DNA from: Metarhizium brunneum
Taxonomy: Eukaryota; Ascomycota; Sordariomycetes; Hypocreales; Clavicipitaceae
Assembly (NCBI RefSeq): GCF_013426205.1
Contig: NC_089423.1
Location: 1,426,001-1,490,000 of the forward strand
Length of the DNA: 64,000 bases
Reading direction: 5' to 3'
Shown: piece by piece, positions 23,477 through 35,018 of the stretch
Numbering within the stretch: the first letter of the stretch is position 1
Layout of the letters: the number at the start of each line of letters is the position of its first letter
Translations under genes and position numbers: made by a program
Notes under the pieces: model-generated
Seen by the model: the letters and a program-made list of their open reading frames with translations, nothing else
Told to the model about the DNA's origin: nothing
Database searches by the model: none

Positions 23477-26400
23477 TCATGATGTTAGGCTTTGTGCCAC
23501 AACAGCTTGCAGACCTTCAAGGAGAGCTGCTTCCGCTGCGTTGTCGTCTTGTTCTTGTTGTGTTGGGGAGTCGGGTTTTGGGGCTTCCGGGGGCGGGCCC
23601 GGGTGTTGTTGAGGTGCTGGTGAGGGAGTCGGGGCAGGCTGGGTTTGCGGTACAGGTTGAGCAGCTGGTGGAGATACTTGCGGTGAATGGGCACGTGCAG
23701 GCGAGGTTATGGGTTGAGGAGGAGCGGCAGCCAGAGGCGTACTTGTCGGGATAGAGGTTGTCGCGGGCTGTGTTGTGGCAGCATGATGCTGCTGGGCGGC
23801 AGCCGGCTGCGGTTGTGCTTGTGCTTGTGTGTTTGGTGTTGGCTGCGGCATGGCGGGTGTTCGTGTCGGTTGCTGTGCTTGCTGTGCTTGCTCTGCTTGT
23901 TCTGCTGGCTGTGTCTGCTGAGGCTGAGGTTGATGCCCCTGCTGATGGTGTTGTGGTTGCCCCTGTGGTCTGGGAACTTGAGGCGGCAGTTGTGCCTGGG
24001 ATCGGCCGTTGGCTTGAGCAACAGAGTGTGACGATGGCTGCGTGTTCGCCTGGCCACCTGGACGAGTTTGAGAAGCCGGCGTCGCCGTCGGCCTTGGCAC
24101 TGACGTCGCTTGGGCCCCTTGGCCAGCCGCATTGGCTTGATGCCCGGCATGATGTTGTGCGGACGAAGCTGCTTGAGCTGCCTGTGCCGGTGTCACAACT
24201 CCAGATCCAACAGCATTGACAGGGCTGGCCGGTGTTCGACCTTGCGGCGGGTGTTGTAGACCGCCTGCCAGAGCCATGATCCCCTGAAGCTTTGCTTGGT
24301 CTTCTTCAGAGTTGAGCCTGGCCCTCTCCTCGGCTTCCTTTCTCGCAGCTTGGGTTGGCGCCCGCGTCTTGAGTTCACCCGTAACGGCTTGTAGATAGTA
24401 GGGCATTTCAGAATTAGTTTTCAGGAAGAAGAGCTTGAGATTTCTTGCCTTATCCTTCAGCTGCACCTGCGTTCTATCTTTGAGTATATCTGATATGGTG
24501 CCGTTTTGGCCAAACAGCGTCAGGATCTGGCTCCAATGGGGTCCCTTAACCATGTCCAAGCCAGCCATGAGTGCCTTTTCTTCTTCTTGGGTCCAAGGCC
24601 GACGCGTTGAATGGAGTCCTTCTCTTCGAGTGTGCGCAGACGACTTTGAGAGAGCCGCCTGGCGAGCCTTGTCATATAGTATGGAACTAGGGAACGTCTG
24701 GTTCGGCGGCAGGTTCTCACCAGGCAATGGAGGCAGCTGCGGCTCGGGGGGTGGCTGAGTGTAGGTGTAATATGGAGGTTGTACTTGATGATGTTGTACT
24801 TGTGCCTGATAAGGTGGTTGAGCAGCCATGCTGTCAGCTATTTAACCTGTTAGCAAGATCAGAGGGCGCGACGTAAAGAAGAAGAACTGACTGGTACTAG
24901 TGGGAACGGTAGGTTGGTAGGGAATTGGTGAGAGTCCGTGAAGCGTAGTCTTGACGTAGTTGGAAGTGCTTTCTGCAACGAGAGCCTCGAGTTCTTTGTA
25001 GTCCGTCATGAGATCAATCTTGCCGTTGGTCTGTGCCGAGGCGGCTTCTGACTTGTTCTCCGTGCTTGCAGTCTGGGCTGCAGCTTCTTCTCCTCCCTCT
25101 GCCGGATCTGTTGTAGTTGGCTCGTCTTTCAATCCCGCCAGGGCATTCTGGACAAGGCCAGAAGCCGTCTTTTCAAAGAACGATGACAAGTCGTCCAAGT
25201 CCATATCAGCATCTCCTGTGGCGTCCGGAATCGGTTCCGGTGGCGGCTCGCTGTCGCTGATCTCTATCGTGATTCCCAACTTATTGCCTATGTCTGTGAG
25301 CGACTTGAGGCGGCCGGCGGTGTATTCCAAAAAGCTCCGTAACAGGTCCTCGGCAGGGTGTTTCTCTCTCAACGCCGCTGCAAACAACCAATTAGCCCAA
25401 TCAGGTCAACTTGTAAACGGCCATATACAGGTTTATGCATACCTGGCTCCGACTCTTCCTTTACCTCCCCTTGAAGCGTTTCTTTCCTTGTTTGTACTGA
25501 AGACACAAAGTTCTGATCAGCAGAGGTCAACTCTCCTCCGCCATGCTGCTCCTTCAGGGTATGCTCAAGTCCGTGGGTCAAAACCTCTCCAATAACTTCC
25601 TCCGACGGCTTTTCTGGCTCCTTCTCAACGAGGAACTCTATTGCTCTTTGCGTTTTGATACCCAAATACAGTTCCGTCATTCCAGGTGGCAGTTCGGACA
25701 GCTGGCACTGGAACATGGCGAGAAAGTTTTCGTCAGCTTCAGAGAGAGCTTTGGGAGTTCCATCAACTAGCCGCAATCCCAGTTGCGCAAGGTTCGCCAG
25801 TTCGATAAAATGTTGGGAGTCGGGGTCTCGAAATTCGAGTTCGTTGGCTGATAACACTGGTCCAGGCGAATACATTTCGTGAACATGCTCAAAAGAACAC
25901 TTGAGCCCGCGAAATGTCTTCTCATGCTGTGAATCGGATCCCCGAACCAGTTTGATTGTATCCTCAAAGGGTGATTGTACGAGAACAAGTAGGAGCGACA
26001 AGGCCTGGCGACGCGCCGGTCAGTCGAGATGTTGGTCCGAGGGCAGTGCATTGACTTACAAGGTTCCCTAGCGCATGGACATTGGTGTCGCGAATGAACT
26101 TTCGGGGGTCCGATACAAACGTCGCCCGGACAGCAGGAGGTTCAGGCAGCGGTATTGTCGTGTCAACCTCCATGGGATCTGATGCGGGCTGTTCTGGGGC
26201 TGTCTCATGTCCGCTCGTGAATTGGTCAACCAGGTCGCCAACATTTGACAGCGCATTTTGTACTAATAGTGCGAGTCCATCTTCGAGTGAAGCTTCTTCG
26301 GTTTCGGTCTCCGTCTTTGCTCGTTTGGCCTCTGGTGTTTCGGTAGTGGCGCCGATGTCCTCCTCGAAGGGTCGTTTTGAGGAGAGTTCTGGCGGCAAGG

Positions 26401-26630
26401 CGAAGTCAAGGCCCTCTAGACCAGTCGGTTCGTGTTCTTGCTTGATACCTGAAGAACAGCATGGTTAGCATACTTGTGCTCTCTCTCTGGCCGTCGTTCC
26501 TCTGCAAGACGCTCATCGCATTGGCATCATGCGCGCGTCATTTCGGCCGGACTGGAGATAGATAGACAGATAGATAGATACCTGTCGCCATGGAGAAAGC
26601 GCTGGCCTCGGCTAACGCTGACTCGGCCAT
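23477..26630 (-). CDS. TRF/telobox-type telomere repeat-binding protein (Taz1/Tbf1-like)
   Basis: Five exons (26630-26582, 26448-26060, 26004-25443, 25377-24892, 24837-23477) give 948 residues in one phase. Such proteins bind telomeric TTAGGG repeats and some promoters in the nucleus. Residues of about 120-280 resemble the TRF homology/dimerisation region (from FIRDTNVHALGNL through the ELYLGIKTQRAIEFLVEKE helix). A single Myb domain lies at about 574-635, starting RRPWTQEEEKALMAGL and ending with the telobox VQLKDKARNLK. An acidic Glu/Asp linker separates the two. The last ~300 residues are Gln/Pro/Ala-rich, whereas in Taz1 and TRF the Myb is terminal. Exon 1 is very short (MAESALAEASAFSMAT). 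The exon 4 donor (GTCAGT) is the least certain junction; a GTACCA donor 6 nt earlier in the exon also keeps frame. Confidence 0.88.
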
Positions 26631-27457
26631 GATGCCAGTGGTGTTGATTGAAACAGCAAGGAATGCATGCGACAGCGTATCAGGGTGTGAGCGGGAGCAA
26701 GATTGGCGGGATCGTTGATCGTTTTGCAACTCGTCTTGGATCGCGGCTGCAAATGCGGGCGACCAACAATGAACCTGGCGCTTGCAGCCTTTCGCCTTTC
26801 GAATGGCGGGCCGTCCGAGAAAATTTGCTGAGTCAGTCACCCGATTGCCCTTATATCGTGCCCCAAGTTTCTGCCGGCTCAGATACACAACCAACACAGG
26901 ATTGGACAAAAAATTTATTCGTTGCAACCAAATTTCAAAATTGGCTGCTCGCTGCGCAACGGGTGATACTAGACATGTCAATGTATTCCGTTGCAGTGGC
27001 TAATTACGTGGTGAATTGACCATTGCCAGAATCGGTTTTGTTTTCTTATCGTGCCATGTCTGTCCAGCTCGGCGTTTGTTTTGTTTCTTCCCATTACTCT
27101 ACTCCGTACGTATAGCCATCATGGTACGGCTAGTTAGTTAGTTGCCTTTATTAGTCAGCATCTCGGCCTCTACCGCCAACCAGACATTATTAGTCCATGC
27201 ATGCAACCTATGATCTCTCCGAGCCGAGTCAAATGTCTCATACATGCAACTGTTGAACATTCATCAAGTACGTTCATGCCACCCAACAAATTTTATATAT
27301 GGACACAAACATAATCTGTATGTACCAAGAAATTTCGCGGCCACGGCGCTTGCCAACAACAGTGCAACTCTAAGGGCAACAAAACCTTTGCAACATAAAC
27401 TAAGTATCAGAGCAAGATTCACCGAAGAATACAAGCTTTCCGCAAAGTAACTTTGTT
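26631..27457. other. intergenic region, no gene supported
   Basis: Promoter side of the leftward telobox gene and 3' side of the leftward GH72 gene. Holds one TACTCCGTAC motif (27100-27109). No coding signal. Confidence 0.5.
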
Positions 27458-28990
27458 TTACAATGCGAGCGCGAGGACCAGCACGGCGGCCGCAATGCTA
27501 GCTCCAGCGGCAGCGAGGTGTCTGTCAGGAGAAGCAGCATTGTCCTCGTCCTTCTTGCCACCACCACTACCATTTCTGTCACCATCACCGTCATTATCAC
27601 TGCCACTCCCACTGCCACTCCCACTGCCACCGCTATTGCCACCACCCTGGCCACGGTTGCCACTGTTGCTGGGTTTCGGCTTCTCTGATGGGCTTGCGGT
27701 GGTACTGGCTTGGCTTGTAAACGTGCCAGTCAAGGTCTCGCCGAGCGTTGGCAGCTCTACGTTTCCATTCACCTGCCACCATCCGTCTGCGGTTGAAGTT
27801 GGGCAAGGTCGAGTCGACACTTGTTTGGGATCGTAGTCATTTTTCACCACACCAGTAGGCTGCATACTCGCCCATTTAGTCTTGAGATTGTCAAAATCAG
27901 GACTGATTGGGGTCGGAGTGCCTTTGCGAGTGAAGCCGTCAAAAACGTTCTCGCCTGGCTGGGAAGCATCGCCCTTGGGTCCGTATGAAATGAGGCCGTA
28001 GTGGTTTTGTTCCTCAATCCACTCGTAAATGATGGCACCGCTCCAGTCATCAACCATGGGCTTGGCAAAGATGGCATCCTGATCATCCCACTTTCGGGGG
28101 CCGGGAACATTGCAACCTGTTTCACTAAAAAAGATTGGAACGGGGAAATTCTTGGCGTATTCTTGTAGCTTGTCGTAGCTAGACGCTTCGAATGTGCTGG
28201 GGTCGCACCAAGAATAGGAGTTGAGAGCGAAGAAATCGACAATCTCAGATGAATTTCCTCCGCAGGTGAGATAGTCTTGCAGCATTGGACGAAGTTGCAC
28301 AATATCCGCGGCTGAGTAGCCGATAGGGATATTGCGATAGCCCTTGTTGTCTCGATAGACCTTCATATCACGAGCAGCGGCCTTGAGGAATGGAGCTGCT
28401 GGAGAATCGTCCTTCGTCGCAATATTTTCGTTGCCAACAAAGAAGCCTAGAACATTGTCGTAGCTATGGAAGGCGTCCATCACTTGTGAATACCTTTCAT
28501 ACTGAGTGGAGTTCCAGTAAAGATCCTTCTACAAGACTGTCAGACATGAACATGCAAACGCCGTCATTACCGCTAACGTTGTGGGAGTAACTTACGGACT
28601 CAATGTATGTGCCAAATGTATCCATATCAACCAAGAGATAGATTCCAGCGTCATCCAATGCCCTCATGCAGCCATCATGCTTAGCCTTGGCATCTACATG
28701 GTAAACTCGGATCGTGTTGACACCCAGTTCTTTCATGAGAGAAAAGTCCCGTTTGCATTGTTCCGTGTCTATGAGCGGATCATCAGGCACAAGTTGGTAA
28801 GCAACACCTGGTCAACAACATTAGTACAACAGAAAGTATCTATAGCTCTCCTGTCACATAACTCGCCTTTGACAAAGAATTGTGTTCCATTTCTGGTGAA
28901 AAACTTGTTTCCGTAAGCCTCAACAGGATCGAGAGCAGCAACAAACGCACCCAGGCCGAACATGGCCGTCCAGAGTGCTGCAGGATGCAT
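27458..28990 (-). CDS. GPI-anchored GH72 1,3-beta-glucanosyltransferase (GAS/GEL family)
   Basis: Exons 28990-28867, 28807-28596 and 28528-27458; 468 residues. GH72 enzymes cut and re-join beta-1,3-glucan at the cell wall and elongate it. A signal peptide ends near residue 20, followed by [16 protein letters not shown]. The acid/base Glu (about 146) is in FFVGNEN and the nucleophile (about 248) in FFSETGC. After the catalytic domain there is no CBM43 eight-Cys module; instead there is a Ser/Gly/Asp-rich linker with GSGSGSGS repeats, then a hydrophobic C-terminus ([10 protein letters not shown]) typical of a GPI signal. Joining exons 1 and 2 into [14 protein letters not shown] requires a GC-AG intron (donor GCGAGT at 28866); no GT donor keeps both frame and motif. 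It is a short member, without CBM43. Confidence 0.94.
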
Positions 28991-29297
28991 TGTATATCTG
29001 TTTGTGCCGTAAAGCTCGCGCTGATTCGAATGGAGGCGTTACAGAGGCCAAGGCTCTTCTGAAGGTAAGGTAAAGCAAAGCGAGTTGGGTCCAAGTCGCT
29101 TTTTGATTATGATCAGAGAAGCAGAAGCCCAAAAAAGGTTTCGACAGCCAGGTCTCACGGGTTAGCAGCTATAAGCGAAATCTAACACGAACGAGCGAAC
29201 GTCGTGCAATGCGTCCTTGACCCCAAAAAGCACACAGGGCAATCTCAGGTGAGACAAGCACTCGGAATCGTTGTGCGAGGTTCGAAAGAGACAGAGA

Positions 29298-29328
<31 letters not shown>

Positions 29329-30260
29329 GGACGGTCAGTGGCAACAGACAAGTCGAACCAACGAGGCGACGCAGACAACCAAGGCTGGCAAGACGGGTAG
29401 TCGCGATCACGGGGATCAGGAAAGAACGACAGTTACGGGAAGAAACTGCAATCGCGACCAGCCCTTGCTGGCTGTGACGACATCTAAGTAAGTAGTAAAC
29501 AATTGCCCCGATCCAAGGCTGCTGCCACCTGGATCGGCCAGCATGGTTGCTCACAAGAGAACGTCACCACATGCATGTTGGATCTTTCCAGGCAGGGGGT
29601 TGAGCGACGAGGGACAATTCAGTGGGCCAGCCGCTCAAATCTTCAACCTAACAGGTCTCAAAAGAACGTGCTAAACAAACCCTGGAGGCTTTAATGGTGC
29701 TCTCGTTTGGTCCGCAAAACCGTCGACATCAATGTTGGCTGTTTGTCCCTGGAGAATCTTCGAACACGGGCAAGCAGTGATTGTGGCCCCCTGCCGATTG
29801 ACACAACCAATCAACTGGTACTCCAAACAGAGTACTTTGTACGATAACATCAAACTACCCGTTGGCAACTACTCAGTGGACGAGCCACTTTAATAAAGTG
29901 TTAAGACAAGTCGCCTCCTTCCCGAATTTTCTTGTAACTCAATTGCAACAGGAAAGGAAAGAGCTAACTAACTACGTGCCTAGTACGGACTAGCCTCTCC
30001 CGTATAATTCGCCAGTAGCACTCAGCCTGACGTCATCCTCCGACACCTAAATTAAAATGGAGGGAAATGAAGGATCAGTCACGAAGCAACCTGGTCGCGT
30101 CGCACCCACACATCCTCATTCACTTTTGTCCAAGCTCGAGTCACCCTTGTGCTAGTGTTTTATCAGGGAGCGTTCAGTCCAGCAACTGTTTATCAACCAA
30201 ATTGCATAGCTCGAACAGAGAACTAGATATTTGCCTGCGTCGCCTCGCCTACATGGTTCC
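28991..30260. other. intergenic region, no gene supported
   Basis: Upstream of the leftward GH72 gene and downstream of the leftward second HET gene. Contains a GA microsatellite, but no coding signal beyond it. Confidence 0.5.
29302..29328. repeat. (GA)n microsatellite
   Basis: About 13 dinucleotide units about 310 bp upstream of the GH72 start codon, so within its likely promoter or 5' UTR on the opposite strand (CT-rich in the gene's sense). Pyrimidine-rich promoter tracts are common in filamentous fungi. Confidence 0.9.
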
Positions 30261-32644
30261 CTAGACGATTCGAATTATCGCCTTCTTCGGTTTCTTGCTC
30301 GCCTCATATAACACAATTCTTCCAAAGTAATCTGTTGCAAGCGTCAGTTTAGCAGCTACCAGATATGTCAAAACGATGCTCACTCACAAGCTTGTCCAAC
30401 AATCACCCAGGTTTCGTTTCCAGCCCTTCGGATCACAAAAGGACAACCGCACCCGTCAAAGAAGCAGACCTTATCTCCCGTTATGGCCTCAATCGGAATC
30501 AGTCCAAGGGCTCCCCTCGATGAGAAAAACATTCTGCGGCCAATGGCCAGCGGTCGTAGATTTGCAAAGTATTCATCCTCTCGGCCCAGAACATCAGAAA
30601 AGGGAGTGCCATCCGATGGCAGAAGCCTCTTGACCCTCTTCAAAGTAGGATCATGGTCTACATTATCGTCGTCCCACCGCTTGAAATGCACGCCATCCCG
30701 GTCACCGCCCTCTCGATATGTGTCCCCATCGGTATTTCCCAAAATATGAAATTGCCATTCGCTGTCATTGAAGGGAACATCAAACATTCTTAAGCACTCG
30801 TCTCTTGCTTCCCAGTTTCCTTGTTCCTCCCACTCTTCGAATAGGGCGTCTCGGTGAGACTCATGGAATTCCCGCCATCGCTCTGATATAGTGCGTACAT
30901 CCTTATTGGACGACTCGGCTTCAATGTAGTCGTCCTCGTTGATGACTTGGACTTCATCAAATATGACACCATGAATATCGAGTCGAGCCTCACTAGGGAC
31001 ATGTTCAAATTTTGCCACATCTTCTGGCGGGTTCCCCCAGTGGTTCACGAGACTCTTATCATGGCCATAATTCGTCTCTGTCAATAGAGGCCTTGAAGGT
31101 ACCTCCAAGTCAGGAACCCACGACGGCAAACCGTTCGATCGAGTGGGATTCTGACAGCCCGAAAGATAATCCAGATTCTTCCTCAGAAGACTCAAGGTTG
31201 TGTCTCTATACAATTTCTGTTTGTCCTTGGCATAGTCTGCCCGCACATCGGTTTCATCAGGATTCGTAAGCGGCAACATGGCGAATACCTTGTCTCTTGG
31301 GTCGGTGGCCAGGCAATCTCTCCATTTCAGCGCCAGCACTTGTAGCTCTCCATATGAGCCTCCGCGCCGACTTATCTCCTCGCGGAGCTCATACAATCCA
31401 AGAGCCTTGCGAAAGCAAGAACCGAACGAGTGAGTATCCCTTAGTCCATCATGCTGTAGAGCCGGCATATGGTACTCGTCAGCCAAGTACGTTAGTATAT
31501 CGGCAACCCGCATCACATCCTTCCAATTACACGTCTCGCCACCGCAATGGAATATGACGTCGCTGGGAAGTGCTATTTCCTGTCGGATCCAAACTCGGGA
31601 AAACCACGGGCGTTGGTAGAATCTAATAATCGCTGCATAATTGTCCAGTTTCTCTTGTTCTGACACAAAAGTGGTCTCATGAACTGGCAGCTTCGCCATG
31701 GGCCGGCCAGGTCCATCCGGTCGGTGAGTCTGTCCCGCTTTCTTTGGTATGTAGTTCCAAGACTCAATGTCTTCCGGCGTTTCTGGAATATAAGCCAAGT
31801 CCCTTATGAGCCTCATGGCCTGCGTGCTATTATCACCCTCGTCTCCAAGCCACACATGTACCATGTGGGCAGCCTTGTAGAGACGAGTCATAAGACCAAC
31901 TTGACTGCTTCTTTCGGTCACATCATTTTGGTTGACGCAAATGGCATCAATCCACCAGTACGATTCAGCCTTGTCCCCCTGGAATCTCTTGAAGGGATCC
32001 TCAGGTGGTGGAACGGCCTTGCGAAAGTGTTGCAGGGCATTGTACAAAGAAGGCGTAACAGAAAACGAATGTCCATCCACAACGATGTGTTCCGTGAAAG
32101 ACGACGTTCCCCAGCAGTACGACAACGGGGTAAAGCACTCAATTGGCGCCGATTTGAACATTGGGGGGCACTCGGCGGCGTCGTCTAAGCTGGCGATTAT
32201 AAGCCTGCAGATTATGGGATCATCCGGACGGCCAGTCGTGTCCAAAGCCAACAGTCGAATCTCAGAAGCCGCCGCGTTCAAAGGTGCGTAAGCGTACTGT
32301 GGCAAACTTGGCACATCTGCTACGGTGACCGATGATTTCGATTCCTTGGCCGCTTCCGGTTTCGGTTTCGGTTTTGGTGGTTCCGACAGAACTGTAGTTC
32401 CTTGTGTTGCTGTTGTCGTTGCTGGTGTGGCCGAGGGTGCCGGTCGATGCGCATATCGCTGCTGCAGCTCGGTGACTGTATATCCCCCTTCTTTGACATA
32501 CTTGTTGGGCTTGGGAATATTTATTGCCTCAAGCCCGTACATTTCGTGAAATTGAATCACCGTCTCCATGAGACCTTTAACTTGGTCTTCGAGCTCGACG
32601 ATGCGCAGACTCGCGCTCAGTTGTGGGGGTATATCTTTTGACAT
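30261..32644 (-). CDS. HET-domain protein (het-6-like type)
   Basis: Exons 32644-30388 and 30331-30261; 775 residues. I start at MSKDIPPQ because the 37 upstream in-frame codons are His-rich and non-conserved. A short coiled-coil N-terminus and a Pro/Thr/Lys-rich linker precede YAPLNAAASEIRLLAL (about residue 120). The HET core follows: FTPLSYCWGT (about 171), WWIDAICVNQND, RLYKAAHMVHVWLGDE, WFSRVWIRQEIAL. Downstream are DPRDKVFAMLPL and LPSWVPDLEVP, typical of this large Pezizomycotina family. The unspliced frame ends early in VGQACE; a GTGAGT donor with CTGAC branch and CAACAG acceptor instead gives VGQAYYFGR plus a basic tail, matching the family's VGQAY ending. HET proteins mediate nonself recognition and cell death. 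Confidence 0.92.
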
Positions 32645-33225
32645 GGTGTGATGACTGCGATGATGACGATGCTGAAGACAGATTTCGTGGAACAAATTGG
32701 CTTCGGTGATGGGTGAGTTCGGGTCCGCAATGTGGTAAGAGTTTACATGTTGCAACCCATCGTTGATGAACCTATTTGCCGTTATGTTCAGCGGGGAACA
32801 ATGTCCATCTTACTAGTAGGGACCCCTTGTAACAAGGCTGAACATGCGACAGGGATTGGAAGCTTGTGATGACGAGATGAGGAGGATTAGAACCTCATCA
32901 AGAGACATTTCCTTTGTTTTAGTGTATGGTACTCTAGTGTATCGGAGCATATGTGCACGCATCGTGGGTTGCTTGAATAGCAGCGAGCCGGCCACTCGGG
33001 ACGTAGTTGTCCTACTCGAGATACTGGGTTATGGTGAAATTTGAAACTCTACTGATAGTCTCTGAGGCCTCTGAGACATGGTTCAATAGCAATCTTTCCA
33101 CCGGGAAAAAAAATGAAACAAATGAAAAAAGAGAGAGAGACAGAGAGAGAAGACACAAGGTCTGAGCCAAGGTCCAACTACTGCCGACATCCGCGCCCCC
33201 CTTCTTTTCGACCCCAATCCGAATC
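32645..33225. other. intergenic region, no gene supported
   Basis: Promoter side of the second HET gene and 3' flank of the leftward protease-like gene. Holds an AGAGAGAGAC-type purine tract near 33,128-33,150. Confidence 0.5.
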
Positions 33226-34050
33226 CTACACATAAGCAACCTGAGCGAGAAACTCTCGATAGCCAGCAATGCTGGTAAAGACAGTAGGATACCCGCTCTT
33301 CGGGGACTCAGGACCATACGACACAATACCAACGACCTTCTTCGTCTGAACATCAAACAAGGCGCCGCCGCTATCACTGGCCCACGTATGCTCGAACTCG
33401 TTCCAATCCCCAGCGCAAAAGGTCCTGCTCCCGATGCCCCCATGCCGCAAATACCGAAACTGGCATATCCACCTGAGCGCGACCTTTGTCCTCAGGGACC
33501 GCAGCCAGCGGGACGGCGGCCCCTTGCCGCCGCGCGTTTGCCCCCAGCCGGCGACGACGACCTCGGTACCCGCCGCGGGCATAGGGTCCTCGGCACCGGC
33601 CAGGTCCGCGACGGCGACCTTGCCCCCGAGGGTGAGGTTGCTTTTTAGAGTGAGCACGGCGATGTCGTCGACTTGGTTCCCGCCGGGCTTGTAGCTCGGG
33701 TGGACCGTGATGTTGTTCACGCTGACGAGCTGGCCGCCGTGGGCCCAGTCGCGGCTGCCGGCGCGGACCTGGAACTGGAACTGGGAGCCGGCAAATTCGT
33801 CGTCGTCTTCGTCGCTCATGGTGCAGTGCGCGGCGGTGAGGATCTTGTTCCGGGCGATGATGATGCCGCCGCACGTGTGGACGCCGAACTGGCAGTCGAA
33901 GGTCTGGACCCGGCGCTGGACCGACACTTGGTATGGGAATTGGTCCATGGTGGCGTTGGTGCCGCCGATGGTTCTCTTTGAGTGGTGCGTGGCCGTGGCC
34001 GTGGCGAGGCCGCTGGTTGCCAAGATGGTTGTCACGATGGACAACTTCAT
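33226..34050 (-). CDS. secreted trypsin-fold (S1) serine protease-like protein with atypical pocket
   Basis: Single exon of 274 residues starting at MKLSIVTTIL (34050); the open frame upstream runs through a tandem repeat and is not coding. A signal peptide of about 20 residues and a short propeptide end at KR before TIGG, which matches the usual zymogen activation site (IVGG in trypsin). The catalytic triad is present: His75 (TAAHC), Asp129 (DDIAVL), Ser227 (DSGG). Yet the segment before the active Ser is HTWASDSGG: the trypsin Asp189 position is His, Cys191 is Trp and the oxyanion Gly193 is Ser. Expected trypsin specificity and the Cys191-Cys220 bridge are therefore absent. It is either a protease with unusual specificity or a weakened, non-catalytic homologue. 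S1 proteases are often secreted by insect-associated and plant-associated fungi. Confidence 0.88.
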   Translation of the reverse strand: MKLSIVTTILATSGLATATATHHSKRTIGGTNATMDQFPYQVSVQRRVQTFDCQFGVHTCGGIIIARNKILTAAHCTMSDEDDDEFAGSQFQFQVRAGSRDWAHGGQLVSVNNITVHPSYKPGGNQVDDIAVLTLKSNLTLGGKVAVADLAGAEDPMPAAGTEVVVAGWGQTRGGKGPPSRWLRSLRTKVALRWICQFRYLRHGGIGSRTFCAGDWNEFEHTWASDSGGALFDVQTKKVVGIVSYGPESPKSGYPTVFTSIAGYREFLAQVAYV

Positions 34051-34152
34051 GATGGAGAGATGAGGGTGCTGGGTTGAGGGTTGTTGGAGAGTATGGTGCA
34101 CATTAGTAGGATGAGTATAAACCGAGTAGAAGTAGAAGTGGTGGCACAAGTG

Positions 34153-34188
34153 GTAGAACGAGTAGAACGAGTAGAACGAGTAGAACGA
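34153..34188. repeat. 9-bp tandem repeat GTAGAACGA x4
   Basis: Four exact copies about 100 bp upstream of the protease-like start codon, probably in the 5' UTR or promoter. Degenerate units extend to the left. Confidence 0.9.
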
Positions 34189-35018
34189 CAAGATGTCTTT
34201 GATATCAGACGAGGAAATCCTCTCCATGGCAGACAGAGGAGACAAGAGCTTCTTATATAGCCTGGCATGTCCAGTATGTCTGCAGTGACAAACTTTCAAG
34301 GAGTCGTTAAGCCAGCCTGGCGTTTCCGCTATAGTTTGGTGAAAGTATGATTGGAACATGGCGGCAGACAGACAACAAAGGCACCATGAGATACTTCTTT
34401 CTTTTCTTATTTTAGCTAGCAAGAACGTATTGGGTTGCTGCCTCTCCGCCCGAGTGTGTATGGATTCTTCAGATCCTCAGGGGCACTGTTGATAGTTTGC
34501 ACTAGTGCGTGCGAGCGGTCCTTGTACCTTGTTAGCCAACAGTCCGAATGTGATTGGAAAAAGTGAAAGTAGAGTTGCGCCGAACTTGGCGGTAGGCGAC
34601 TTGACGCCTCCGAGTCTTGTGTGAGCTAAGTCCTGCATCGTGCCTCTTCTAAAGCGCCAGTCAAGCTAAATATCCCTAGTTCGCATGTACCCATATAGTG
34701 TAGGTTCAATCGTGCAATCCATGCGGTGGCTTGAAAGCACGTCGAGGATAATGCCGGTAATGCTCGTCTGTTCTAGGTCAATTCGCTCCTATGCGTCCAA
34801 GGTGTTCACGGAATATCTCTCCATACCCGTCCTGGGAAATATGGTGCCTTACACAAAGGCTGAACTGGCTCTTCACTCAATGTTCCCCCGGGTATGTATC
34901 ATGCATATTATTCAACTCCCTTGCGTGTTCGCTCATCGCAGCGGCCCTAAACCCCAACATACATTATGCAAATACACAATCTTCATAACAGCGTCCAGCG
35001 CCTATCACAAAGCCTCCC
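34189..35018. other. intergenic region, no gene supported
   Basis: Rest of the protease-like promoter and the 3' flank of the leftward dehydrogenase gene. No coding signal. Confidence 0.5.

Noticed and set aside
33374..33874. 166-codon Arg/His-rich minus-strand frame and several plus-strand frames over the protease-like gene
   Set aside because: Shadows of the protease-like coding frame.
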